Assembly (NCBI GenBank): GCA_009746045.1
Contig: RPFO01000667.1
Location: forward strand, 6,177,254-6,241,253
Length of the DNA: 64,000 nt
Reading direction: 5' to 3'
Origin: Mesostigma viride
Lineage: Eukaryota; Streptophyta; Mesostigmatophyceae; Mesostigmatales; Mesostigmataceae
Below, one piece after another: positions 53,468 to 64,000 of this stretch. The notes under the pieces were generated by a model. The model had not been told where the DNA came from. It searched no databases and worked only from the letters and a program-made list of their open reading frames with translations. The position numbers were made by a program, and so were the translations under genes. Position 1 is the first letter of the stretch, and each line of letters starts with the position of its first letter.

Positions 53468-55433
53468 TTCATTAATTAGGAACATAAGTCCGTTGGGAGT
53501 ATCCGTAGCTGACATAGCCCAGAGAAGGGGCATATGGCCTATAATACATTCTAAGCTACTTCCTGCAAGGGTGCATGGGAATGTAAACGACCCTTGCTCT
53601 AGGTGCACCAGGGCACCGCCTGCATCCCCATGATCTATCAAGCTATGCCCAGCTAAGGGGGAGCCTGTCATGGGGGGGAAGATCATCATATAGCTATACA
53701 AAAGCTACAGCGTGGCATCTCAGCAGAGAGCAGCTCTCTGCATGGGCACAGCTTAACTACATAAAGCTAGGCATCATCTGGAGTGTGGCACATCATAGGC
53801 ACGCATGTACATGGTTAAATAATGCGCGTGGCTTAGCTGGTATAGTGCCTGTAGGAGGCGTACATGTACATGGCCACGGTCTATCTATTCTACACTAAGT
53901 ACTGCTGTATTGCCCTAAGCTGGGGCGTCTGGAGTCGCTGGGGCCGCGGGGGTCGCCTGCCAGGGCTTGTGGCCGACGTAGATGGCCGCCCCCTTCCAGT
54001 ACACCGGCTGCCCCGCCGGCCTTGGTCTGCCGGAGCTGGAGGTAGGTCGGCCATAGCTCCCGTCGGGCCATTGCTGCTGCGCCAGGGTCAAGTCGTCGTC
54101 AAGGGTGAAGAGAGTCTTCTCGAGCCGCTTGCGGCGTCTGAGAAAAGAAATCATGTCCGCCGGGTTCTTAAAGGTGAGAAGGAGCGGAGGCGCCCCTGCC
54201 TTACACTGCGCGCGGGGAAGGCGGTGGGCGACCAGCTCGATCTCACCAGTAAGGCCCATGCGACCAAGGATTTCTCTCTCAAACACACGCGCAAGCTTCT
54301 CGGAATTCTCACCTTCCTCCATGTCGAAGTTCTTGACGATGACGTTAAGGCTGCGCTTGGCGAGCTCGGCCTCCTCGCGGAGGTCAAGCGTCTGCCGCTG
54401 GAGCTGTGCTGCGACGGCGGGGTTGGTGGAGGTGGTGTGCTGCTTAAGCATGTCCGCCCAGGTCGTGATGGGAGGAGCATCGCCGGCCCGCAGGCCAGCA
54501 GGGGCTGGCTTGGCGGCAATGTCCTTCACCGCCTGGGCGGTGAGGCCTGCGGTGTTCTGCAGGACCTCGATAGCGATGGCATTGTCCTTAAGACGCTGGT
54601 CGATGTCACGGAGCTGGGCGGTGATGGCGTCGGAGGTGGGGGTGGTGGCGGTGGAGGAGGCGAGGAGGGTGGCCGGTGGCGCCGGTGGAGATGGTGGAGA
54701 GGAGGGGAAGCTCGGCAGCCAACGTGCTGCCCATGGCCGCCACATCTGCAGCGATGGGGGCCACGTGCTGCTCGAGGGCCTCCTTGAGGAGTGAGCGGAA
54801 GGAGGATTCGGTTAAGGTGGTGAGGGGCTTGGGGGGCCAAAGCTCCTCGATGGAGCGTCCAAGGAGGGAAAAGAGAGCGAATTGCTGGAGGTGGGGGCGG
54901 CGGAGGCTGGGAAAGCGGTCGAAAGTGGAGGCGCGCCTCTGGTATAAGGATCAAACAGGCGACCTCGGATGACGAGCTGATTGCACAGTTCAAGAAGCGA
55001 GGCGTGCGATCCAAAAAACACGCAGGCCAGGATGCGTTCCTCGGTAAACTTGTCAAAGAAGTCGGGCTGGCGGGCTTCGGCTACAAATTCGAGCTCGACC
55101 CAGCTCGGCTCGGCAGGGCGACTGCGCTTGGGTTCAGGCGACGCTGCTGGCGAGGCGGGCTCAGCAGGGGGCTGGACGACCACTAGAGCTTGGCTAGTGG
55201 CACCGCTGCCTTCTGGGCCGGTTGGCGAAGCTGCAGCCGGAGCTGCAGACGTATTTTCATTGCCGAGCGCAGCCGCCAGGCTGCGTTGCGTCGAAGAGCG
55301 TTTGCTCGTCATATATTGCGTAATAGCTTCAGAAAATTATATCAGCATGTGCGTCGTAGAAAGACGCGTCGATTGTGATATTCACAGCTAAATTCGGTGC
55401 TCAAGCGTGAAAGTTATTAGCGCCGCCGTCAGC
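53467..55433 (-). mobile_element. Half-LINE copy D, apparently full-length, ORF1 only
   Basis: The 5' end (minus-strand GCTGACGGCG, ending at 55433) and the 3' UTR and tail (near 53467) match copy A, giving a ~1.97-kb unit. ORF1 starts at ATG 55312 (MTSKRSSTQRSLAAALG), runs to about 54812, shifts frame, and continues 54745-53915: coiled-coil-like LRDIDQRLKDNAIAIE, then NVIVKNFDMEEGENSEKLAR, an RRM-like PPLLLTFKNPADMISFLRRR, and the C-terminal FTLDDDLTLAQQQ…VYWKGAAIYVGHKPW. LINE ORF1 proteins bind RNA and coat the retrotransposition particle. No reverse transcriptase follows, so mobilisation would need a partner LINE. Confidence 0.85.
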
Positions 55434-55449
55434 CATGGCTATCGGAGGC

Positions 55450-55840
55450 TAACGGAGTCATGTTCCTAATTAATTAATTAACCCCCAGCGGAGTCATGTT
55501 ACATAATTTAAAAATATATATATATATATTAGGCAACCCAGTCACCAGTGGTTTGATTCAATCACCTTTCTCTCTCCCTTCATGCAGGTCTTCCTACAGC
55601 CGACAGCCATGGCGGCCTCCGCGATCTAATTCGCGCCTTCCCTCTCAGACCACTGCTCTAGTCCTCACACGACGTTGGACCCGGCGCTGTGGAGAGAGCG
55701 CTCTAGCTGTGGCCTGCCCACTTGTGGCAGAGAGAGAAGCTAGGGCACCCTCCCTCCTTCTCGTTGTGTTTAAGGGTTGAAGGTTCCTTTACTCTGTACT
55801 GGCACCCACGTGACGCAGTTACGCGCTAATTAATTCATTG
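55450..55840 (+). mobile_element. Two LINE 3' ends with TTAA tails
   Basis: AACGGAGTCATGTTCCTAATT plus TTAA units (55452-55483) is a tail of the copy A/D type; AGCGGAGTCATGTTAC plus an AT run (55487-55530) is a decayed second one. 55560-55835 matches the 3' UTR of copy B (GGTTGAAGGTTCCTTTACTC, CACCCACGTGACGCAGT) and ends TAATTAATTCATTGATG. All are 5'-truncated and noncoding. Confidence 0.75.
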
Positions 55841-56964
55841 ATGTACGTGACAAAATGCAACATGAAAAAATGTACATATTTTATGGAAATCTTAGGCGGC
55901 AAATGCGCACATGACCGCACCATGGGGCTTTTCCGAACCACCATTCTACGTGTGTGGGTTTATTACTCACTTCCACCAAACTTCGCGGATGCTGGATACC
56001 CAGTGGGAAGAGATGATGTACAGGGATCCATTGTCCCCAAGCCAGCCTCCATCATCCCTGCACCCAGCCTCTGCCACTACCATTGTTTCAGTTTCCTACA
56101 TAGGGACAAGCCCAGTTTGTTTCTTTGGTAAAGGGCCATGCCCACAACCCCATGACTGCGAACAAGTTGCCTCAACAATTGCGCACTGCTCTCCGGGGAG
56201 AATTTTCCGCACCCACTGGCTGCTCTTGGGAGGCACGATCCACCGACCCGGACAACCAGGAACATATATACAAAAATTGAGGGAGGGGTACAGCATCCAT
56301 TCAGATGCCCCTTCCTCAGGCTTGGCTAACTAACATTCTAACTATACAAAACACCCTCCAGCTCCAAGCATGATATCCGCTGCACGCCCATGTCTGGCAT
56401 TCAGAGTGCCTACAAGGAAGTCAAGTCCATGCTACTACTGACAAAGGAATCCAATCCGCGGGATCACCCGAAATGAAGCAGGTGCCACCTGGCAGCAGGG
56501 TGGCATCTCAGACACCATGCCCGCCTGCTTGACCCCGAATGGCCCCCGTTCGCTCCCACTCGCTTCCTTCCGTTTGATGCATGCTCCTTCCATCCGTCGC
56601 GAGCATCAGGTATCCGCGGATCAACACCAGCAGCACACCCTGCACTTGGCCGGAGGGCGGGGCACGAGCCATTGACTTCCGCTGGCTGCAGCGAAACGTC
56701 CTTCTGATGGGCACGCCCCGTCCAACATCCATCGAACAGCATGCCCCCTCTAACACAAGTTTGCTTCACAGTTCTCCGTGCGTAAAACAGCGACAGCCAA
56801 TGCCGGCCTGGCAGCAGCACCGCCCCTTCTCGACGAGTTACACATGACGTGACCGCTTCCCACCTTTATTTTCCTCAGGGGGCCTGCCCGCCCGCCCTTA
56901 CCCCACCCCCCTTTTCCCCCATATTAAGGGGGGCCTTTTATTCCCCTTTTTTCCCCGGATTGGG

Positions 56965-56999
<35 letters not shown>

Positions 57000-57453
57000 G
57001 GGGTTACGTGCCCCCTTTCCCACGTTCGGGCCCACCTTACATTCCCCCACACATCAGGGGGCGCACCTTCCATCCCCCCATTTCCCTCAACCCCAGCATG
57101 TCAAAGCATGCCTGGCGGCTCTCCCTGATGTCCACCGAGCCTTCATCACTCCTTTACAAAACCTACGCAACGCACGCACCCCAACTGGATCGACTCGGCA
57201 CTCGGCAGCGCACCCGGCAGGTAGGGGCAGTATTCGCTGCTCCCTGAAACACTCCGCAGTGGACTTGGCACTTCAGAACCCAGTCAGCACTCCGCGGCAG
57301 ACCTTGCGGAACAAACTAAATTTGCACTTGCATTCAGCAGTCTGGCGGGTGGGACCAGCACTTGTTGCCCCTTGACAAGCTCAGCAGCAGACCTTGCACT
57401 TGAGCCTCAAACCACAGCACTACTCAGCAGCAGACTTGGCACTTAGAACCAAT
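55841..57453. other. Intergenic region between LINE remnants and the LRR gene
   Basis: No recognised gene. Open stretches at 55911-56333 (plus) and 56820-56464 (minus) match nothing known. 56875-57090 is C/G-rich with a 32-base poly-G run (56966-56997). 57250-57470 carries repeats of CAGCAGACCTTGCACTT / CAGCAGACTTGGCACTT leading into the end of the LRR gene. Confidence 0.55.
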
Positions 57454-60400
57454 TCAGCAGCAGACCTGGCAGTCAGCCGGCAAGCACGTCTTGAGCAGAT
57501 GCTGCGTGACGCCGTCGCACTCACACACGCACAGGTAGCGCAGCTGCGGGCACTGCTTGGCCACGAACCGGATGCTGGCATCAGTCACGCCACGGCAGGA
57601 GCGCACCTTGAGGTGCTCCAGCGAACGACAGCACCGGCCCAGCTCGCGCACCGTCGCATTGGTCACTTTGCCACAGCCGGACACCTCCTGCGAGCAAAAG
57701 AAGAAAGGGGCGCGAAAAGGAAAGGGAAGCCAGGGATGGACGCAGGGAGGCGACGGGGGTCAGAAACGAAGCACGGGCGGTGATGAAAATGAGTACGAGG
57801 ATGAGAATGTAGATGAGGACGGATTTGAGGTTTAGGTTTAGGCTTAGGTTTTGGGATGAGCTTAGCTTTAGGTCGAGGTTGAGGATGACGTTGAGGTTGA
57901 GGTACATGACACGGGAAAGCACACGATAGCACACCAGTGTGAAGCCTCGAGCTCTGCAGCAACGGATCGTGTTCGCACCACGATACGTGAGCTTCATGAA
58001 ATTATGACGCTCCGCTCCAAAGGCCTTCCGAAACGAATCCGAAACGAAAAGGATGGCGTCTTCCCGAGGGACATGCTTGATGGTGTCTTGTTTGACCAGT
58101 CCCTGATTCCAGGCGCGTGAACCAACTGGAGAAGCTTACTCCACGTGAACATCCTAACAGAAAGAAGAGCCTTGTTAGGGGACGCATGGGCCAAACTTTT
58201 GTGGGACATGCTGGTGTCTTGGTAATTACAAAACTACAAAGACGATACAAACCCGGGGAAGCAACCCACCACAAACCATCCACCGACCCAACCAGGCAAG
58301 CAGCCCCTCACCAGGTGGCGCAGCTGGCGGCATCTCTCGGCCAGGGGCACCATGCTCTCGTCCGTCACTTTGCGGCACTGCGTGATCTGCCGCATGGCAG
58401 CAACCCACGGACGCATCCACCAACAAACGGAGCTCAACAAACTGGTTATTTATCGAAAAGGAATCAATCGCCGCATCGCGACGGCCGCATTGGTCGCAAT
58501 GCATGCGAGATCATTCACCGTCGCATGACAACAGATAAAGGACTTGGGCCCTGCGAGAAACGAAACATATCTAATATTCAATAAGTTTTCCATGCCGAAA
58601 GAGTACTTTATTGATCATCCTTCCCACTAGGTCATCAGGGTTGGAAAGGCAGGGGGCGTGCCACGCCTCACGGGTGCGAACACATGCAAGGGGAAGTGAA
58701 CTACTATCAACTAATTGATCCACACATACAGCCTATCCCAAGCGAGCCGCAGCTTGAGCATCTCCCGCATGCCTGCACACTCTCAGGCCAAACTACCCAA
58801 GTAAATATGCATTCACGAACTACCTACGGAGGTAGGAGGTAGCATGTATTGATATGAACATTCATCAAAGATGCCTTCGGATCAGGAGACCTACACAGTC
58901 GCGAAAGGTACCAAAGGTCCCGAGTTCGATTCCCGCCACGTATATGAACATTCACTGATCAAGGCACCTCGAGCCCCTCTCGCACCAGACACCCTCATCA
59001 CGCCGCACGTCTACAAAGAACTACTGTCAACTCGACCGTTTCACTCATCCACCAAACGGAGGCCGCACCTCCAGCGTCTCCAGGAGCGGGCACCCTGCGG
59101 CCAGCGCCATAACGCTGGCGTCCGTGACGCCGCCGCGCGTGCCGCCCAGCGCCAGGTGGCGCAGCTGCGGGCACCGCTGCGCCAACGGCGTGATGCTGAA
59201 GTCGGTTACCGTGCCGCAACCCGTCACGTCAAGGTGGACCAGCTTGGGGCAGCGGGCAGCAACCACCTGTGGTAGCAGGGTAGACGGAGAAATAAGAGAG
59301 GGGGGGGGGAGGGGGATCCTTTCTCTAGCTCAGCGCACAACAATAACATGTGATGAACGAGGCGGGAGACAAAGTGGGACGCCATGCACCGTCTTGCAGC
59401 CAGCGCAACCCTACACAACCCCACACAAACACCAATCGTTGGAGCTAAACACTAGCGCTGACAGTAAAAAATGCCCACAGCAGCTGCAGCACAAGGAAAT
59501 GTAAATATTATTATGAATTATTCATTAATAATGATATTAGTGATAATAATATTTAAAAGAGAATGGAATAGCAAACAATACTAGCCAAACAATCAGCGTA
59601 GGCATGTGCATGACTGCAAGCTGGCAACCGTACGCAAATGCCCATTAAGACAAAAACCCCGATCCAGAACAAAATGGGTGGCTATTGTTCTACTGCCCTC
59701 GCAACCGCACCTCCTAAACTGATGATAGCAATATTAACAACAACAGTAGTAGAAAAAACTGTTATAATTATAGTATAACTAAATCCCAAACCCCCTCACC
59801 TGCAGGCTGGCGTCCGTCACCCCTGGCAGCCCACTGGCATTCAGATGCTCCAGCTCGGGGCAGTGCGTGCCGACTGCCAACAAACCCTCATCGGTGACGC
59901 GAAAGCAGCGCGCCAGCGTGAAGTGTGCCAGCTTGGGGCAGAACTTGCCCACCGCGACGACCCCATGGTCACTCAGGGTGCAACCGGTCACATCCAGGGT
60001 GGTCAGGAGGGGGCAGCCAGCCGCCAGGGTGCTGATGCCATCATCTGTCACCGATTGGAAAGTTGGTTTTGATGGTTTTGGTGGTGGTGGTGGTGGTGGT
60101 GGTGGTGGTGGTGGTGGTGGTGGTGGTGGTGGTGGTGGTGGTGGTGTTGGTGGTGTTGGTGGTGTTGGTGGTGGTGGTGGTGGTGGTGGTGGTGGTGGTG
60201 GTGGTGGTGGTGGTGGTGGTCGTGAGGTGGTGGTGGTGGTGGTGGTGGTGGTGGTGGTGGGGTGAGGTGGAGGGGTGGGGTGGGGTCGTCATTGTCGTCG
60301 TTGTTGTTGGCACCGTTTGTTTGTCCATTGGGGTGCACAAGGGCATGACCAGGGACATCAGGACGCCGCGCGATGGGGTGGGGATGGGGCAGAGAGCGGG

Positions 60401-62179
60401 CAAGCGAGGGGGGAGGCAAGTTAATCAAACACGAACACGGTGCATTCATGGATGGATGGATGTGCATCCATGCGGCCTGCTGCTGCCATTGTCTGTCACC
60501 ATTAGTCCATTCACACAAGAGAGAACAACGAGCACCGACAAGCACCACAATGCTGACTCACCGGTCACCCCCTCGCATCCAACCGAGAGGAACGTGTGCA
60601 GCTGCGCGCAGGCCAGAGCGACGGCCTTCACCGCGGCGTCGGCGACAAAGGGGCACGCGCTCACATCCACGTGCCCCAGGGAGCGGCAGCGCAGCGCCAG
60701 GGTGGTCACGCCCTCGCTGGTCAGCTTGCGGCACCCGCGCAGGCACACGCGGGTGAGGGAGTGGCAGCCGCCAGAGATAGCGCGCAGACCCAGGTCTGTG
60801 GACAGGGGGGACGTGTCATCAGTAAACCGTTTGAGCAACAGGAAGCAAAATAGTGGGTTAGCCAGAGACGGGGCGCACGCCCAAATCTGCGAAAGGCGGG
60901 TACGACACGTTGCAAGACAGGTCGGTTGAAAAGGGGGTTGAGAGGGGATGGTGGGCAGGAGCAAGCTGAGGACGAAAGCATAATAATAACCAATAAGAGC
61001 ATGAGCAAGCCGATAACGAGCGAAGAGGGCGCTCAGGCCCAGGTCTTTCAAAGGGGGGGAAGCTGATAAGCGGAGGGCGTGGGCAACCAACCGCAACAAG
61101 GATAGTAAGCGAGAGAAAGGACATTGACAGCCAACAACTTGTAGGGGCAGCTGCTCAATGCAGTAACAGTGGCGCGCCAAATGGCGCCGCAAACGGGGGC
61201 GCAAGCATAGTGGCTGGGGGCAAAAATATGGCGGCCAGCCTGATCACAGGACGATCCGAAGGAACATTTATCTTTGGAATGCAAATGAGCAAGCAATGCG
61301 CCTTTGAACCGAGGAGATGTGCCCTTTACACAGCTGGATTGCATTGTCAGGCACACAAAGCTCTGCCACACAAAATGGCATAGAAAAAGTGCCCTAACAA
61401 TCGGGGAAGGTGCGTTCGGTCGGCATTGCATGGCTCACCCGTGATCCGCTCGGAAGCGCAAATGTCGAGCTCCTGAAGAGACTTGCAGTTCTCCGCGACG
61501 GACTTGAGCCCGCAGTCGCTGAGCCCGACGCACTCGGCCAGTTCCAGGACCCGGAGTCGCGGGCAGCTCCGTGCAATTGTACAAACACCGGCGTCGGTCA
61601 CGCCGGGACAGGCCGAGATGGACAATTGCTCCAATTTGGGGCAATGCATTGCCACGGACTTCAACCCTGCAAGAGACAAAGGCAACCAAGGGCAAGCGAC
61701 ATTGCGACGTTGGAAATAAGACGATGCGAGGATCCGAGGTCCGAGATCACGGGAAACATGACTTCTGAAACAAAAGTGCTTGAAAGTGACGCGCAGCATA
61801 GCCTACCTGTATCGGTAAGGATAGAACGCAAATGCGCGGCATTGGAGGTCCCCCGGAAAGAGTTAACTCCCCGGGGGGCGTACCCTAACACCAGTAAATT
61901 GCGACATTTTTCTGACAGCCAATTGATTGCTCCATCGTGATCGGTGCATCCAAGGTCTTCCGCGGTAAGTTTCTGGACGTCTAGCAGGGATTCGTCCACG
62001 GCGAGCTTAATGCTCGAAGAGAGGGAACGAAGACGCACGCGATCCAGGACAGGCACATCGCCGATGGTCGCTGACCCAAGTCCCGACACAGACGTCAAGA
62101 CGTCGAATGTGACGCGCTCAGGCACCGCGAACATGGCGGAGCACGCCATCGCGGGCGAAAATTCTGCCGAGGAGTGCAT
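57454..62179 (-). CDS. Leucine-rich repeat protein, AMN1 / F-box-LRR type, seven exons
   Basis: Exons, 5' to 3': 62179-61807, 61666-61439, 60795-60562, 60044-59800, 59266-59069, 58386-58312, 57687-57454; they sum to 1,587 nt (528 residues) with consistent phases. Exon 1 encodes MHSSAEFSPAMACSAMFAVP then PVLDRVRLRSLSSSIKLAVD, which may be a divergent F-box. Exons 2-7 are cysteine-containing ~26-residue LRRs, for example CPKLEQLSISACPGVTDAGV, CPLLTTLDVTGCTLSDHGVV, CPQLRHLALGGTRGGVTDAS and CRSLEHLKVRSCRGVTDASI. The stop follows DCQVCC. Such proteins usually select substrates for SCF ubiquitin ligases or, like AMN1, act in cell-cycle exit; which applies here is unknown. Introns hold (GGT)n and a tRNA-like insert. 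The start could instead be ATG 62149. Confidence 0.88.
58865..58941 (+). mobile_element. 77-bp tRNA-like insertion in an LRR-gene intron
   Basis: Flanked by the 13-bp duplication ATATGAACATTCA (58852-58864 and 58942-58954). The insert is tRNA-sized and carries the B-box AGTTCGATTCC near its 3' end (CCCGAGTTCGATTCCCGCC). The acceptor and T stems pair poorly, so it is not a functional tRNA gene as it stands. It looks like a retroposed tRNA or tRNA-like RNA. Confidence 0.55.
60079..60270. repeat. (GGT)n microsatellite in an LRR-gene intron
   Basis: About 60 GGT triplets with a few GTT interruptions, 35 bp upstream (transcript sense) of exon 60044-59800. The minus-strand pre-mRNA carries (ACC)n near the acceptor. 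Val/Gly/Trp or His/Thr-rich frames over it are artefacts. Confidence 0.93.
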
Positions 62180-63644
62180 CTGCAGCTATGTCCGTGTAGC
62201 TGGCTCCCCCCGGTTGATAAACCTATGAAGTCGCCCAATGGAAGACGTTTCGAGTGGGTGTTCCCCCAGCCTGCATCGCAGGCAGCGCGCTCTTGAATCT
62301 TGATGGATGATGATGGCAGAGAACCCTCAGTAATGCTGCACAGTGCACCGGCCAATCACCGAGATCACGTAGAAAAGCGCACAGGCCTGGCGGGAGTTTC
62401 TAGCGACCTCATTGGCCGGCTCCGGATATTTGTCGCGCCGCGGATGCTGATGTGTCGATACCCTGGGGGCGCGTTCAGCTTTTTGTTCTGGACAGAGGGC
62501 CGCCGGCCCGACTGCGGTTTCTGCCACTGGAGGCGCGGCGCCGGTACGTTCTGGTTGGGAGCCTTGTCGTTTTCCGCCAAAATGCTGTATTCGCACCCGA
62601 TTGCCCAGATGGTCTAGATTTGCCGGCAATCAAACCGAGAAAACCAGGTTGGGAAATCCTTGAATTTGAAATCAACGTCTAGAATTCTGAATACCAACGG
62701 GCGCCGTTGAGGTCGTTGGTCCGACGGTCGGTTGGAACTTGGAAGTTCCGTAGCGGTAGGGGCTTTCTATCTAATTATGGGCGGATGGTTCGATCAATTG
62801 CCGACTAGTTGGGAGTTGGGACTTGGTCGTAACTTGGGAAGTGCGATGGCGCAGCCGGGCGCGGCTGCTCGAACTGAAGTTTGGTGTTCGAACCAACCGG
62901 CTGGATGCCTGCGCGCCCTGCGGACTGGCCCTACTACATTTCGCCGCCTAGGACACCTTTTTTAGCGGGGAATGTGGTGCGCCCAATTTGGTGACGGAGG
63001 CAGTGCTTCGAAGCTTCCGCTACTACGGAGAGTCCTGGCTAATCGTACCGGTCCCTTCCAATAAGTTTGCGTCGGAATCCGATGGCAATCTCGGCGGAGG
63101 ATTCTTCAATATATTCTTGGGACGGAAATATGCTTCACGCATTTATGACGACCGTACCAAAGTGCAAAGACCTAGCAGGACGATTGCGGGTGTAGCCTAC
63201 CGTTAAGAACAAACAAAGAAGCCAAGCTCAGTTGTGAATGTTGTGAATTGTGGCGTAGGTGAGGCTGCAAACGCTCGGTGCGCTCATGGCGGTCGGGAGC
63301 CCGAGATTTCCTGGAATCTACCCCCCCCCCCCCCCCCCGAGAAGGTACGCCCAGTTTGAAATTAAGCCTTGTTCAGTCTTTCAAATTTGCCGTCTTTTCC
63401 TTGTCTAGTCGTTTGAATTTTCCGCATTTCACCTTGGTGCAGCATTGGTCGGACAGCCGAGCTCACGAGCCGGTGCCACTCCTGCACGAAGGCTAATAGT
63501 GCTTACGTTATTTACAGCCGGGCAGCAATCTGCGAGAAACATCAGCGTCTTGCCCCGCTTCCGGCTTTGAATGCGATAGGCTTTCTCTGGCAAGCAGCCG
63601 GCTGATATCCGAGCTCGCAAAAACATCTGAGATAAGCCAAAGCC
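62180..63644. other. Intergenic region upstream of the LRR gene
   Basis: Expected to hold the LRR-gene promoter on the minus strand and the promoter of the plus-strand exon at 63645. No motif is claimed. Open stretches at 62452-62682, 62732-62965 and 62988-63206 (plus) are not recognised. A C run lies at 63322-63339. Confidence 0.5.
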
Positions 63645-63725
63645 ATGGAGGTCGTCAATTCATTTCTAACTCGGATGCTCAGCCCTGATACGCAGAAGGC
63701 CCTGCTGATGATTGGGGGCGTCGAG
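63645..63725 (+). CDS. Possible first exon of an unidentified gene running off the window
   Basis: ATG at 63645 opens 27 codons (MEVVNSFLTRMLSPDTQKAL then LMIGGVE), ending at a consensus donor (GAG|GTGAGT, 63726). A hydrophobic run LLMIGG suggests a signal or membrane anchor. No acceptor in the remaining 270 bp gives a long frame (GTTGCAG at about 63770 and ATTGCAG near 63844 both meet early stops), so the second exon may lie beyond the window. The family is unknown. Confidence 0.3.
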
Positions 63726-64000
63726 GTGAGTGCATGTTTTTCAAGGCTGCTTCTTGTGCCGCCGTTGCAGGGCGCTCGGCAACACGGGGTTTTCTAATCC
63801 GTCGTCGTCGTCGGATAAACTAATTGTCGAACGCGCTATTGCAGCTGCGCATGGCCCGCTAGCCGTCGGCTCCTTGGGGGTTATCACCGGAATATACATG
63901 ATTAGGCCGACTATCCGTAACATCAAGCATAGCATTTTGGCTTCGCTTTAGTAACATGTCCTGGAGCATGATACGTGAGACATGGTACAACATTGCCAAA

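Noticed and set aside
56849-57247. Plus-strand 132-codon frame with a Gly run
   Set aside because: The glycine run is the poly-G tract; the rest is low-complexity Pro/Ser with no similarity.

Overview
The window is nuclear DNA of a eukaryote, most likely a green alga. It has genes split by GT-AG introns, a TOM20 of the plant/green-algal architecture (N-terminal TPR-like domain, C-terminal membrane anchor), GC-rich exons, introns full of simple repeats, and LINEs ending in TTAA/TGAA tetranucleotide tails. I cannot name the species; an early-diverging alga with a large, repeat-rich genome fits best. There are no bacterial features such as operons or CRISPR arrays.

Layout. (1) ~0.7-21.3 kb, minus strand: a large secreted or surface protein gene, its 3' part outside the window. 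It encodes a signal peptide, a laminin-B-type domain over four exons, then a long series of filamin-like immunoglobulin repeats. Every complete repeat exon is a multiple of 3 and lies between phase-1 introns, and a five-exon block (A-B-C-D-E) has been duplicated in tandem. Its introns hold microsatellites, including ~280 bp of (TAG)n and ~430 bp of (GGGT)n, and a 1.57-kb unit repeated 2.4 times. (2) 23.1-23.7 kb, plus strand: intronless TOM20. (3) 26.3-55.8 kb: a transposon graveyard of LINE fragments, ORF1-only 'half-LINEs' and a tRNA-like SINE. (4) Inside it, 31,567-50,915: a 19.35-kb DNA transposon with ~64-73 bp terminal inverted repeats and a 4-bp CCCT target duplication. (5) 57.5-62.2 kb, minus strand: a seven-exon leucine-rich-repeat (AMN1/F-box-LRR type) gene. 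(6) A possible first exon at 63.6 kb, plus strand.

The giant transposon is the main discovery. It carries a DDE/D-type transposase-like gene (plus strand, 44.4-49.2 kb), a long minus-strand gene of unknown function with at least 11 exons (31.9-40.4 kb), a small unknown ORF, and two opposed minisatellite arrays. About 26 copies of a short imperfect palindrome (GGGTCT / CTGCAG / AGACCC) lie in its introns and spacers, almost wholly outside coding exons, and I saw none outside the element. The insertion history can be read in order: a plus-strand LINE was hit by a minus-strand LINE (TSD GCTCTAT), which was hit by the giant transposon (TSD CCCT), whose transposase gene was then hit by a half-LINE (TSD TTTTCGGAGAT). 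The transposase is interrupted and frameshifted and the cargo gene has several lesions, so this copy is probably inactive. Intact relatives elsewhere in the genome would be worth finding.

All coordinates and splice sites were read by eye. No homology search, folding or transcript data were available.
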